Assembly: GCA_963966185.1 (NCBI GenBank)
Contig: CAWZYM010000322.1
Location: forward strand, 22,473 to 86,472
Length of the DNA stretch: 64,000 bases
Reading direction: 5' to 3'
Source of the DNA: Rhabditoides inermis
Lineage: Eukaryota; Nematoda; Chromadorea; Rhabditida; Rhabditidae
The position numbers were made by a program, and so were the translations under genes. The notes below the pieces were generated by a model that saw nothing but the letters and a program-made list of their open reading frames with translations, made no database searches and was not told where the DNA came from. How positions within the stretch are numbered: position 1 is the stretch's first letter; every line of letters begins with the position of its first letter. Positions 41,271 through 52,278 of this stretch are shown one piece after another.

Positions 41271-44200
41271 TATCCAGAATCGCTATATCCTGCGCCTGAA
41301 TCCTGCAGCACTGCAGCGACTCCTGCACAACACACGTCAAATACAATATAGATGTACTTGTTAGTATAAAGTATGCACATAGTATAGTTACAGGTATTGG
41401 GTCGATTATTGGATTGCGCCACGGCAGCAGCCTGCACTCATAACACACTATAGATGTGCTAATAGTGTTGGCAAAAAACATGAGGACAACGGCTCGGCAC
41501 TACTAGTAGTCCTCATGACCTCAATCGACCGTTGACTAGTAACGTCGGCACTGTGCACAAAGTATAGTTACTAGTCAACGGTCGATTTATTCCGCGATCC
41601 GCCTGTAAGCAGACACAGACACACTACATTGATCAGGTTAAAGTGAACAAAAATCCCAAATGATTGACTGAATTCTACACGAGTTCTAATTTCGCAGGCA
41701 GGCTGACTGTAGCGAAAGAGTTATAGCAAAACTCGTTGGCGGATCCGAACCCGCGACCCGTGCCTGTCAGGCGAAACTTTAACCAATTGCGCCATAGAAG
41801 CAATGCCTGCTGGCTGCTATTTCTGAGAGACCTCACTGCGTTTATCGAAAAAAAATGACTGTCATTTCTTATCAATTTCTAGTGAAACGTAAGCTCGCGA
41901 AAACATGAAAGCTCTTAGTTACCGTATCATCCATTTAAAATTTTTGTACCCGCCATTTGCCGTCTTTACCTCGGTCTCATCTCACAATCACTCATACCTC
42001 TGCAGAGCATCGATAGCCACAGCAGCGAGCAGAGCAATCAGCGGGTAGATGGGAAACAGGAAGCGCTCCTCCTGGAATGTGAACTTGCCTTCCTCAGCCT
42101 CACCGTGCGCGGAAACTCCAGTCCCCCATTGTCTCACTTGCCCACCTTGTGTGGCTGGGTGAAGAAGACGCCGCACCAGGCGAGCAGCGACAGAGTGAGC
42201 AGAACGACGGGCAGCGGCCGGCGCCAGTAGTCCATCGACAGAGCTGCGATCGAACAATGTTACGAAAGGACAGCTCGCACAACAGAAGCCACCAACCATA
42301 CGCTGCTCACTCACATCCTATCAATTTCATCACAAACAATCACAATAGAATTACGATGCATAAAACTTGAATCGCAAAATACACCGATTCAGTACAATTT
42401 TTCAGTTCTGCGCAAGTTACCGATGCATACCTTGAAAAATCGTAAACCATACGCTTTTACCTTGCTATAACTGACTGATCCAGCACATTCAGCAATTAAT
42501 TGTATGGGAGTCTACTACTACTTTGACCACTTTTCCAAAAACATAACTGCTAATAACCAAGTGTACCACTCTCCCTCCCCGCACTCACAGCCGATTTATT
42601 ACAATTTTTATTTACAAACACCATCATACATCCCAGAATAACTACAATGCTAAAATAACAAGAACGCTTTTCAATTAAAAAGTCAAAAACACAATGTTTC
42701 CTGACCATCTCATCCTATACGGCCTAATTCATCAGCATTATCACATTTCATCAATTCAATCTTATCCTCCCTTTATACTCATGCTTTCCCAGCACCATCA
42801 TACATCCCCGAATAACTAAAATTTAGCAATAACTTGTATGGGAGTTTACTTTGACCACTTTTCGAAAGCACAACTGCAAAGAATCCGATATACCACTGTC
42901 CCTCTCCACTCCCAGCCCCATCCTGCATCCCTGAATACCTATAATGCTAGCATAACTTTTGCTGACCATCCTATCCGCCCGATTCATCAACATCATCCCA
43001 TTCCATCAATTCAAGATTCAACTGTCCCCCCCCGCACTCACGCACTCCGAGCACCATCCGGCACCCCTTGTTCTCGGCGGCCAACGCGGGCGGACACAGA
43101 CGGACAAAGTGGGCGACGGCCAGGGGCAGAGCCAGCGGGGCGACCAACAGGAGCACGTTCCAGTTGAGGAACAGGTTCTGTGAGGAGTATAGATAAATGA
43201 GGTTGCTTCAGTGTCGATAGTTCTATATTCTATGCATTATATTATACACTCAACATTTATCAAGAATCGTCGTCTTCCGCCACTAACCTCATCTGCACAA
43301 CTGTCTTTCCCCGGCCATAAGAATAAGCCATAAGAATTTGGCCCACTGTATGCTTCCTATCCTACATACCATTGTGATTGTGATGTCATGTTCAGTTCAG
43401 CTATAACGATTCCGGATAAACACTTGAACTTGAACCTTGAACACTAAACAATGCAAGTACTTTGATCCGCTCAACTCATTTGCATTTCTCTGAATAAGCC
43501 CTCATTTGATCACGCTCTCCTAATGTCATTGGCATCTCATTGGCATGTCTGTGGTAATTTCCCTTCCGCTACTCGGCCGTACAAAAGCGGGCCGGCCGGA
43601 CGGGGCTGGCATCATTCGATCAGTCGAATCATCATGGGAGACAAGTCGGCCTACATGACCCCTGGAGGTGGCGGTGGCGGCGGAGGCGGAGGCGGATACG
43701 CCAGGGAGGACTACGCATTCGGAGGATCTTCGGGAGGCGGCGGCGGCGGAGGCGGAGGCAGCGCCCCCAGCGGTGCGTGCATTACTGTGTTCTACAGTAC
43801 CCTTACCGTATTCCTTCAGGTGGCGGCGGTGGCGGCGGTGGAACTCCCCGCATGGACGTCTCCTGCTACCTCGGACCCAAGTAATCACCCCCAACACATC
43901 TCCACGCTCTTTCAATCGATAATCGATCACGGATCGACTAATATTGCTACGAGAAGACACTCAATAAACACTCTTCTTTTCATTGTTTCTTTGTTTATGT
44001 GCCGATGGATACAGTAGTACTACAGTATACCCACCTTGATGTAGAAGGACAGTGGTTCGATTCCGTAGAGATCGGGTCCATGCGATGAGAAAACATTGTA
44101 AAGCACAATGTTCAGCGGAGCCTGCGAGATGTGACGAAAATATGTTTTCAATTCCAATACGTAAGATACCATCAACTATCACTTCAATTGAATAGAGTAG

Positions 44201-47044
44201 AACTATATTCAATAGAACCTAACTCACTTTCTCTTCCACTCATTATAATTAAATTAATTTCATTATACATCACACGGATGCTTCACACGTGAAATGCTCT
44301 CCTGTTCTCCTGTCTATCGCATATCGAAATTTGTTCTAGAGATGCGTGATTACCCCTGACAGTTCACTTGACCTACTGATCCACCTCATCCCCCGACCAC
44401 TCACCAGCACCGTCTTCCCGTAGTAGTACGAGTCGACAGAGTAGAGGGAGCCCACGGTGCACAAGCCAGACAGCAGCGAGTAGAACACAAACTTGCCGCC
44501 GAGCGCCTGAAAAACAAAATGTTAACGTTCGTTTATTTGTAGGTACGAAACATCTGAGGTTCTGAGGATATAGTAAGAAGTCGAGGATTTGAAAAAGTCA
44601 CGGAATCGTCCAAATTGAGAAACTACGAAAATACGCTTCATGTCAAGCAGTAAACTTATCGCGTTGCTTCTCAACAAGATCAACAATATCCGATTTTTGA
44701 TTGAGAAGTATCCGCATAACCACATAAACAGAACAATTGTGTTTCATCGTGCCACTAAGGAAGCCAAATAATATGAAAGCGTAATAAAATGTCAGATTCT
44801 GTCAAACCGAACCACTCACCCGTCGTAAACTACAGAAACAACCCACAGTGCAATAATGAGTCATTTCGTTCAAACCGAACCACTGACCCGTCCCCTGAGC
44901 AGCAGCATCTCAATGGCGATGGGCAGACCGAGGAGCGCGGCAAACGGCCAGCCAACCAGGGCAGACACGGCAGTGCACAGGATGGCCGTCAGCCTGCCAA
45001 CGGGGGATCTCTCTCTCCCTCTCTCTCTCTTCCTTTCATCCTCTCTCTCTCTCTCTCCCCTCCCTTCTCTCCCTCCCCCTTCCTCTCCTCTCCTCTCTCG
45101 CTTTCTTCTCTCTAATCCCTCTCTGTCTGTTTATCCCCCCCTATCTCCCCTTACCACTGCTCCCTGAGATACGCGGCCACCGCCAGAGTGTGTAGTGTCA
45201 TGCTGAACGTGCTGGGCAGGAATGCGGCGCAGGCGACGAACATGCCCGTCGACAGCATCGTGAACACCAGGTACAGACGGCCGATCGAGTTGGACAGACG
45301 GCAGCAGATCGCCTCAACAGAATAGAGTATTTCCATTCTACTCAACATACGTTTCAATGAATACATGTATACTCTGCCCAAACACATGCATTAATAACTT
45401 CCACGTTGCATTCAAACAATTAGATGAATAAACAAATTATAGTCACAATAAGAGCTACTTATACATTTAAAAATATACTACTAAACAATGGGTGGACGAC
45501 ATTGCTAAATCACACAGAGCATGCCTCCTATACTTCGTCTCAATGGAAACACCCTGCACACCTTGAAGAGGCTGAACTCTGCGTAGATGCTCAGCATGCA
45601 GATCACACTGCGCATGATCACAAACACAGTCACCTGAAAACCAGTATATAGAACAAATATACAGAACCACACCATTTCACATGTAAAACCATATGGTATG
45701 CAGTTTACTGATGAGATAACTTGTTTTGGTTGACACGAAAATGCTAGACAACGATAATATCTCTCTTTCTCTCTCTCTCCCTCCCCACCTTACTCGACGG
45801 CAGAAGCCATCGAAAAGCGTTCGCCGGCACATAGTGCAGCCAGATGTACAGGTACGACCTGCAACACAACATAAGTTATCAGAAATATCTTCAGTTTTTC
45901 AGTCAAAATAAGTTTCACCCCACACACTAAAACACACACAACATGACTAAACCAATTGTATTTCTTCCCGTGTTTCAAAAGAAGTTTTAGCAGAACCAGT
46001 TTGTCCGTAATACGATTGAAAGAAACCTTTACCTACTACCCTAATACCAAATTCCTGCTAACGACCTGCAACACAACATCAACACGTGCATTGCTACACG
46101 TATCAGAACTTCAATTATTCAGTCATAATAAGTTTCACATCACACACTAAAGCACGAACACTGTGCTCAATAAAATGCGCTTCACATCACAGATAGTTAT
46201 GATATATGATATAAAGAGATATGATATAAAAACCCTTGCCGAATCGCCAGTTCAGTATAAGTACCTTCCCGTTCACTCACCGAATCGCGTAGAGCGGAGA
46301 GTACTCCCACGTCTGGAAGCCGTCCCCATAGAGCAGCAGGTGCAGCGGCTCCCAGTAGTTGTACACCTACAGACACACAACACTACGCATTCACAGTACA
46401 GTACTAGTGCTCCCCCTACACTAACTTGTCCATCGTTGGTTCGCCTAATTTATTCTACAGTACCCGTCCCATCTCCTACCGTACCTCATCACAGTCAGAG
46501 ATGGTCGACCAGAGCGCGGCAGACATGCGGAACGATGTGAGCACCTGAACCGAGTACCATTCGCCACAGCCACCAATAGTAGACTGGTGCTGGCACCACC
46601 ACCATAACCATAGACTGGTGCTGCCCACCTTGATGGTGGCGCTTGGGTCGGGTATCCAGTCGTAGTCGTGGCTCGACTCTGCCACGTACATCTTCCCCTC
46701 CAGTGGCGCCGCCTCTCCCTGGTCGGCCACCGATCGCTGGTGCTGCTCCTTCTCCTTACGCTGCCTGCAACACAACCAGACATATGTAGCTAGAAGGGAA
46801 TAGGCTCAACTAATCAACTTATATTAACATTACCTACATCCGCCAATTTAAGCAATGTGCCCTGATACGTATTGTATAGAAGGAAAACCCAACTTTGTTG
46901 TCAGAAAACATACAACATCAAACTAACGTAATATAAAATTGAACCTCACCTCTTCTCTCCCCCTCCTCCGGCCTGACCCCTGTCGCCTCCAATAGGAGCG
47001 CGGTTGCCACTCCGCTTGAGCAGCGACAAATGCTGCCGCGCCAT
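38409..47044 (-). CDS. alg9: ALG9 alpha-1,2-mannosyltransferase, 644 aa
   Basis: Twenty-one exons join in phase: 47044-46950, 46764-46629, 46544-46485, 46366-46281, 45858-45789, 45633-45562, 45312-45155, 44993-44888, 44506-44405, 44121-44035, 43177-43042, 42243-42146, 42071-41998, 41219-41094, 40972-40915, 40785-40706, 40618-40516, 40437-40391, 40120-40036, 38853-38756 and 38466-38409. Family landmarks: SDCDEVYNYWEPLHLLLYG with the catalytic-loop acidic residues, VDSYYYGK then APLNIVLYNVFS, HKEERFLFPIYPL, SEFRGQLPKQW, THMNDQNLEEPSRYVDLD and LLRAFYVPYVS. ALG9 (GT22) is a multipass ER protein that adds mannoses from dolichol-P-mannose to the lumen-facing lipid-linked oligosaccharide. The N-terminal about 90 residues are hydrophilic and not part of the core. 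The start Met lies about 15 bp after TTTGCAG. mS22 ends about 370 bp upstream on the same strand, so an operon with trans-splicing is plausible. Length and motifs fit the family. Confidence 0.96.
38862..38936. repeat. (TA)n microsatellite
   Basis: About 70 bp of AT repeat, interrupted once by ACATAT; in an ALG9 intron. Confidence 0.95.
39174..39260 (+). mobile_element. tRNA-like (SINE) sequence
   Basis: GTTGTGGTTAGCGATTGCGC (A-box like) and, about 40 bp on, CGAGTTCGGTTCCGGC (B-box like) on the plus strand. There is no proper acceptor stem or T-arm, so it is not a tRNA gene. It lies in an ALG9 intron. Confidence 0.5.
39441..39735. mobile_element. Hairpin MITE, copy B, next to a (TA)n tract
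   Basis: TATCTTTTGAAAGGACTTCC... and ...GGAAGTCCTTTTAAAAGATA are near-perfect inverted repeats of about 110 bp, including ACACAAACCTGCTC and AAAGCTCATGCATTTTATCA. It has no ORF and shares internal words with the 13951 hairpin. A (TA)n run from 39735 to 39810 follows the right end directly. Confidence 0.9.
39735..39810. repeat. (TA)n microsatellite
   Basis: About 75 bp of pure AT repeat adjoining the hairpin MITE. Confidence 0.95.
41236..41292 (-). repeat. Retroposon tail: (AATC)n plus TTATCCAGAATCG
   Basis: Nine or so AATC units followed by ATTTATCCAGAATCGCTATA, the same end as at 2483 in minus orientation; in an ALG9 intron. Confidence 0.55.
41733..41815 (-). mobile_element. tRNA-like SINE head
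   Basis: On the minus strand, GCTTCTATGGCGCAATTGGT TAAAG (A box) and then GCGGGTTCGGATCCGCC (B box) at tRNA spacing. Stems are imperfect and it lies in an ALG9 intron, so a SINE or tRNA pseudogene is likelier than a working tRNA. Confidence 0.5.
43268..43432 (+). mobile_element. Retroposon 3' end, diverged copy
   Basis: TCTTCCGCCACTAACCTCAT, then ACTGTCTTTCCCCGGC, then CACTGTATGCTTCCTAT and AACGATTCCGGATAAACACT. Colinear with 61205-61345, with short insertions. In an ALG9 intron. Confidence 0.75.
43634..43884 (+). CDS. Small glycine-rich protein, 67 aa, nested in an ALG9 intron
   Basis: Two exons, 43634-43772 and 43820-43884, join in phase. After MGDKSAYMTP the protein is mostly polyglycine broken by YAREDYAFGGSS, and it ends TPRMDVSCYLGPK. 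It lies antisense within an intron of ALG9. It has no signal peptide. The compositional bias means that an open frame alone is weak evidence. The GTGCGT donor and TTCAG acceptor restore the glycine frame, and a promoter-like CpG-rich block lies just upstream (43560-43610, GGGCCGGCCGGACGGGG). I do not recognise the family; nematodes have many glycine-rich secreted or antimicrobial-like peptides, but the missing signal peptide argues against secretion. Confidence 0.55.
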
Positions 47045-47413
47045 CGCCACACCCACTACTACTGCAAACAACACACATACAGTATTCGCACAACTAAAGT
47101 AAGCACAAAGAAATCACACCAACACATGGATAGATACTCTCGTTCGAGATCGTCGCAAACGATTAGACCCGGACGACACATTCAATCGCATTTTATAACA
47201 AATTTATGCTAACTAATGATAACTCTGGGTGACACAGATCAAAAACAAAACAATCAAATTCAAGGGGAAACAGACGAATGAGCAAAAACATTCTTATGAT
47301 CTCATTCAGATAACAACAGAAACATGACGCTAGGCTACACACAACTACACAGAACCTACACTCTATATCAGTACATCATTCTACATAAAAGGCATAGAAT
47401 ACTATACCACACC

Positions 47414-47605
47414 CTACTCGTCCTTTTTGTTCTTGTCATCTCTCCTCCTGTTGTTGAACCGGCGGCGACCCTGCTGGCCCTTCTGATGGTTCTGGTTCTG
47501 AAGCAAGATGTTTAAGGAATCTCTCTCTCTCTCTCTCTCTCTTTATCTCTCACTCATCTCTCTCCGTCTCTCCCCCTTATCTCTCTCTCTCCCCCTTCTC
47601 TCCCC

Positions 47606-47638
<33 letters not shown>

Positions 47639-50600
47639 CCTCTTCCCCTCTCTCACCTTCTCCATCCTGTCAGACTCCTCGGCCGCCTCAGCAGCGTCAC
47701 CCTTCAGCACCTACACGAAACATAATCATTAATAAATAAATACGCTTCTGTATGGTAGTGAAATGCGTAAACATTGAATCAATCAACCCACAATAAACTA
47801 CACAACTTTGTGACACATAAAACCTCAAACAACAAAAACACTGATCACGAGATCAGAACACAAAACACAAAGCACAAACACACCTTGACCGCGTACTCTC
47901 CGCTCATCTCTCCCAGCGGGCCGCGCGACGACGACACGTTGCCGGCGTTCACACGGGCCTGCCAAGGAATCAGGAATACCATATACGGTAGATACTATAG
48001 TAGGTTGTAGGTACATCAATATAATAGAGTGATGATGAAGCCCAATGTTCAACGCCAATTGACCAAATTCAAAATAAAGTAACTCATACACGTACCTTCT
48101 CTGCCATCCGCACAGCCTCGGCGCGCCTCTTGCGCTCCTTCTCCTCCGCGCGCTTCGCATCATTCTGGAAAAGAAGAAATCCACGTCGACGACAAAGTCG
48201 CTCTATCCAAATTGGACAGCGCTATGGATACCGAATAGCCCAGGGTCCAGCCCAATACGGCCATGGGACAACGACTATGCCATATTTGGCATATACACTA
48301 TATTACCCCCCCCCCTCACCTGCTTCTTCGTCTCTCCAGTCTGGAGGAAGTGGGTGAGATCCTTAAGCTGATCGCGGCAACGCGCGTTCTGCGACACAAA
48401 GTCCGACACAATCTTCTGCAAAACGAACAATAGGTTTCAGTCTTTCCGAATATACACATCTACATATCTAACATTTCAATCCCAGGAAAAGTGCGAGTTT
48501 ATAATTATGATGTTTCATTGCTCATATACCATCACTACACAGAACCATAGAACAATAGACAATTATCGAACGACGAAAAATACGTTTCACCCATTGTCTT
48601 TAACTAATACCAACAACATGCGGTAATCACTCCGTGCCGAAGTACGACAGTCATTCACAAGCAAAAAAAAAACAAACTAATGTCTATAACAAAAGCTGTT
48701 TAAAAATAGTCTGGCAGTGACTTGCGACTTGCCTCGTTCGAGTCTCCGGATCCGACGGCGACTCGCCAGTCGGGATGGAGCAGCTTCTGCAGACGGATCA
48801 GACGGGCCGCGTCCGCCACACTGAAATACACATTTATGAAAAAACTTACCAACATCATATTCATATAAAAACAATGAGGACTTACGGAGGGGGGGGATCA
48901 GAAAGAACAAATAGCTAGATACACAACGGAATCTTGTTTTGGCCATTAAACCTGCAGACAGGCTTACAAGTAGAATCACTTAACGACCCGACCCCATAAA
49001 ATAGAAAAACAACTGACCGTCCCTGTCCGCCGAGGTAGTTGAGGAGGGGCGGGGTGTTTCCGTTGAGGGCAAAGTAGAAGCAGAGCTGCGCAAAGTGGCG
49101 GGTCGACTGCAGCACGTGCCACTTGCCCGACGAGGCGATCCGCTCGAACACCGTGTGCGACAGCTAGCAATCAGCGCGTTTTCGAAGAATTAGACCGACT
49201 CGACCCTTTAACCTGGTCAAACTCAGTTTCACACAATATTATACAGGAAAACTGAACAGCAGCGACAACAATAGGATCTTGTTTTAAAAAATTAACAATA
49301 ACAATACCTTGATGAAGGCGGGATCGTCGGGCTCGTAGTACCAGCAGGCCCAGTCGAGCACGAACTCGTGCTCGTCGCGGTCCAGTGCGTTCTGAACAAG
49401 GAAGTAGACAATGAAGAGAGTAATAATCAGAAAGAGAGAACACGTAAGACAATCGGTAAAGGTGTGGTCAGTCTTTTCGAAATAGCCCCTTCAAAACGCC
49501 TTCGGAACACATGGTTTGGTCGTGTATCGAAGTCAGTGTCGAAGGGAGTTTCGAAGAGACTGAGCGCTACCACTTGTAACTTGTAACCACGTAAATACTA
49601 AAAACAGTGTCCCGTTTCGTCCCATCAACCTGCATACTAATTATTGACAAAGCTCTATAGCTACAGTTGTTGCTTGACCACATTTGATAATGATAACAAC
49701 TCGTGAAAAATACGCACCACATAAATAAAATTTTGTGGGAACAGAATAATCGGAAATGCTACGCTTTCGATGGTGCCAAATTAGCGATCATAATAACAAC
49801 CATACACACATACCTTGAGGTCGGGATCGGCGAAGAGAGGAGGGGCGTTGACGGGTCGGTTGGGCTGCTCGTAGTAGACGCGGTTCATGCGGTCGTGCTC
49901 CTCCGGCGTCGCCGTCCGCAGACTCCCGTCCACCTCGCGCACCACCACCGTACGGTCCTACAACATTATTGAATGAATCATGACGTGATGATGACGTCAC
50001 GACAGTCAATGTCTCACCTGGTTGGTGGCGTCGAAGGTGATGTCGGTGAAGACGAACTTGGACGTGTCGAACCCGCTGATCTCGGCGTCGCGTGCGAGGA
50101 TCTGAATTAAAACTTGTTATATAGACAAAGCCAAAAAAGATGAAAAACGTAGAAATAATAGCCGACCTCTACAGTGTCGGGCCGGGGCTCCTTGACGGGA
50201 ACGGGCTGCAGGAAGCGCACCGCCTCCTCCCTCATCCGCTCGATCGTCTACAACAAACGCAATGAAACTAGGGTAAACGAAGATGGCCAAACCTTCTCGA
50301 GGCGCTCGTCAGTCATGAGCGCGTAGTGACTGCGCTGCTGGATTCCAGTACGACGCGGGCGGAACACCTACAGTTTGGATGATGTAATGATGACATAATG
50401 TGAAACTAGAATTGAAAACGAGAAAAAGAAAATATGGAGAAAGAAAGGAGAAATATGAAGATGTAAGGACTCACCTTTCCCTCGAGGTCCATGCCAGTGA
50501 GCTGTTGGAGAAGGTCCTGCACCTCGGGCTGAATGAACAGCTTCTCTACATCAACCGGCTTGCTCTCGCCTTCAGTCCTGAAACAATCAAATTAACAATG

Positions 50601-50721
50601 AAAACGATAAACATTTCAAAACTGCTAACCTGGCATGGTTGATCCATGCGGAATAGCTGGCGTTGTTCTGCACACGAGACCTCACAAGCAGCAGCCGACC
50701 AAAGCCGGACAACTTGTTCAT
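47414..50721 (-). CDS. mrps-22: Mitochondrial ribosomal protein mS22 (MRPS22), 424 aa
   Basis: Fourteen exons join in phase: 50721-50630, 50577-50475, 50367-50293, 50247-50167, 50101-50018, 49957-49814, 49391-49308, 49163-49018, 48820-48733, 48415-48320, 48164-48096, 47958-47884, 47710-47657 and 47497-47414. The protein matches mS22 along its core: LFIQPEVQDLLQQLTGMDL, YALMTDERLEK, SKFVFTDITFDATNQDRTVV, REVDGSLRTATPEEHDRMNR, WHVLQSTRHFAQLCFYF. It belongs to the small mitochondrial ribosomal subunit; the short Arg/Lys-containing N-terminus (MNKLSGFGRLLLVRSRV) fits a matrix-targeting peptide. Exon 9 ends GAG|GCAAGT, a GC-AG intron, the only such donor I needed in the window. The C-terminal about 120 residues are an added charged tail (EEKERKRRAE, GRRRFNNRRRDDKNKKDE) absent from the human protein. 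The gene lies about 370 bp upstream of ALG9. Confidence 0.93.
47521..47650. repeat. (TC)n pyrimidine tract
   Basis: Fills the last intron of the mS22 gene. Confidence 0.9.
48915..48977. repeat. Dispersed repeat, copy 2 (pairs with 17927)
   Basis: CACAACGGAATCTTGTTTTG, then AACCTGCAGACAGGCTTACA AGTAGAA, colinear with 17927-17978. In an mS22 intron. Confidence 0.55.
49467..49566. mobile_element. MITE-like element, CTCAGTCTC family, copy 3
   Basis: GGTCAGTCTTTTCGAAAT at the left and GTTTCGAAGAGACTGAGC at the right. The interior is TTCG/CGAA-rich as in copy 1. In an mS22 intron. Confidence 0.6.
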
Positions 50722-51063
50722 AGTTCTAAATAAAAAATAACAACATAACAGTACGATAAATAAAGAAAATAAAGTAAACAAACAAAATTGGGCGCACGGA
50801 GTGAAAACGTGAGATTTGTGCATCTTGTTGTGTACGACAAGGTTGGAGCAATGCACTATCAAACACGAAGGAGCAGTTGGCGGAGCAGTTCACTTGTTTT
50901 GCTCTTTGAAACACTCTACTTTTCACACTTTGCATTTAATTTATATGTACAAGTTATTCGTAAAATAAATAAAAAAAATCAAAACATATTTCAGACACAC
51001 AAACACTTTATGTACAAAAACATTTTAAAAGTGGTAGAATCCCGGTCTGTTCACAGACAGAAG

Positions 51064-51488
51064 TCAGTGCGCCAGTGTGTCGGAGCAGTAGCCGCACGTC
51101 TTCGCACACTGCAGCCTCATAATGTTCCGGTACTGCTGAAATGAAAACTTCAGTATGCACTTCATACTGTACACGGTATATATTGGCACTATGTGATATC
51201 AGTGAGAAAAGCTGTAATGTTAAGATGAAGAAAATAAAACTTTATCTCTATTTAGATTTCCGACGCCACCTAACTCAACTTCCCTCGTCTTCGTAATCCA
51301 AGCACCCTTTTCTAGACTAGGTGGATCATGTATTAAAAAAAAGTTTCCTTTCAGAATCACAGTCACGCAACTACTATGCCGATTACGTTTTCATATTTCT
51401 CTCACCGGTGAGGTGCACATATTTCGGAGCAGCTCGCAACCGTACGTGTCCATGAGATCAGTACAGGGTGCGGTGGTTGTGGCTTCTG

Positions 51489-51561
<73 letters not shown>

Positions 51562-51625
51562 TACCTTCTGCGGACGCCACAACAACAAGAGCCAATATCA
51601 GAACAACGAATCCGAGTAGCTTCAT
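51064..51625 (-). CDS. Secreted single ShK-like (ShKT) domain peptide, 70 aa
   Basis: Three exons join in phase: 51625-51565, 51485-51406 and 51135-51064. MKLLGFVVLILALVVVASA is a strong signal peptide. The mature part has six cysteines in the ShKT order: an early C followed by TDLMDTYGC, then NMC, and a C-terminal block LQCAKTCGYC. It ends six residues later, so the protein is one signal plus one domain. ShKT domains are common in nematode secreted proteins and act as protein-interaction or channel-binding folds; nothing here points to a venom role. A TATA box (TATAAATA on the minus strand, 51676-51683) lies about 50 bp upstream of the start. The first intron holds a (TC)n tract. Confidence 0.85.
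51491..51556. repeat. (TC)n microsatellite
   Basis: Pure CT repeat of about 65 bp in the first intron of the ShK-peptide gene. Confidence 0.95.
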
Positions 51626-51675
51626 AATTGAGATTGCGATGAAGGCAAGTGCTTCCTTTCCATTCAGAGAACTCT

Positions 51676-51683
51676 TATTTATA
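51676..51683 (-). promoter_or_regulatory. TATA box of the ShK-peptide gene
   Basis: TATAAATA on the minus strand, about 50 bp upstream of the ATG. Confidence 0.55.
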
Positions 51684-51843
51684 CCCACCACATTCTCAGA
51701 TTACAGAGATGTTACGTGTTACGAGAAGCGCTGACCTCACTAATTACACATATCGTACAGCGATACCCTTTCCTGAACACTATCTCACGCTTCTCCCTCT
51801 CTCAATCGCTATTTCTCTCTCTCTCTCTCTCTCTCATAACAAG

Positions 51844-52278
51844 TCAAGTACTACTGATAATGCATTGCGCTTTTCTCACGTGGAGTAGGTCACATCTATG
51901 CGATAATATAGTTGACAAAATTAATATCACAACACAATTTTGGACTACCACAAACATTTGCAATGGAGTTTTTTTGCATGAACTACACTGCGACAGCGTA
52001 ACCTTAATACGGTGTGAACGCTTACTATCCGCCAAGTCACATGAAATATCGAAAAAAATAGGTCCTCTTTTCACCTTTTGCCGATAATTCAATGTGCAAA
52101 ATAAATCGTACTGATAAACATCCGTTCCAATTCTGTATGACCCGTAGGCTATGCTGGAACAAGAAACTGTCTCCCACAAATGTGATTCGTGCTTGTTGTG
52201 ACTGTTCAAAGTCACAAGCTCGCACCATTTGCAAAACGTTCCATCTGTGAAAGGGCTTAAACAGTTGTAGCAGACCAT
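51844..52278 (-). CDS. Cysteine-rich ORF diverging from the chimeric collagen (arm A)
   Basis: A single open frame of 144 codons begins MVCYNCLSPFTDGTFCKWCE. It starts 124 bp from the collagen start, in the opposite direction. The other arm of the inverted duplication carries the same ORF (58524 onward). Between the two copies many differences change amino acids, including several cysteines, so selection appears relaxed in at least one. No signal peptide and no family recognised. The conserved core is FTDGTFCKW and HNKHESHLWETVSCS. It could be the first exon of a larger gene or a decaying gene fragment carried along with the collagen. Confidence 0.35.
   Translation of the reverse strand: MVCYNCLSPFTDGTFCKWCELVTLNSHNKHESHLWETVSCSSIAYGSYRIGTDVYQYDLFCTLNYRQKVKRGPIFFDISCDLADSKRSHRIKVTLSQCSSCKKTPLQMFVVVQNCVVILILSTILSHRCDLLHVRKAQCIISST

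Noticed and set aside
41733..41815. Possible functional tRNA on the minus strand
   Set aside because: Both boxes are at good spacing, but acceptor and T stems do not pair properly, and it lies inside an ALG9 intron; kept as SINE-like.
51064..51625. Venom-type toxin
   Set aside because: ShKT domains are common in nematode secreted proteins; one domain with a signal peptide does not indicate a toxin.
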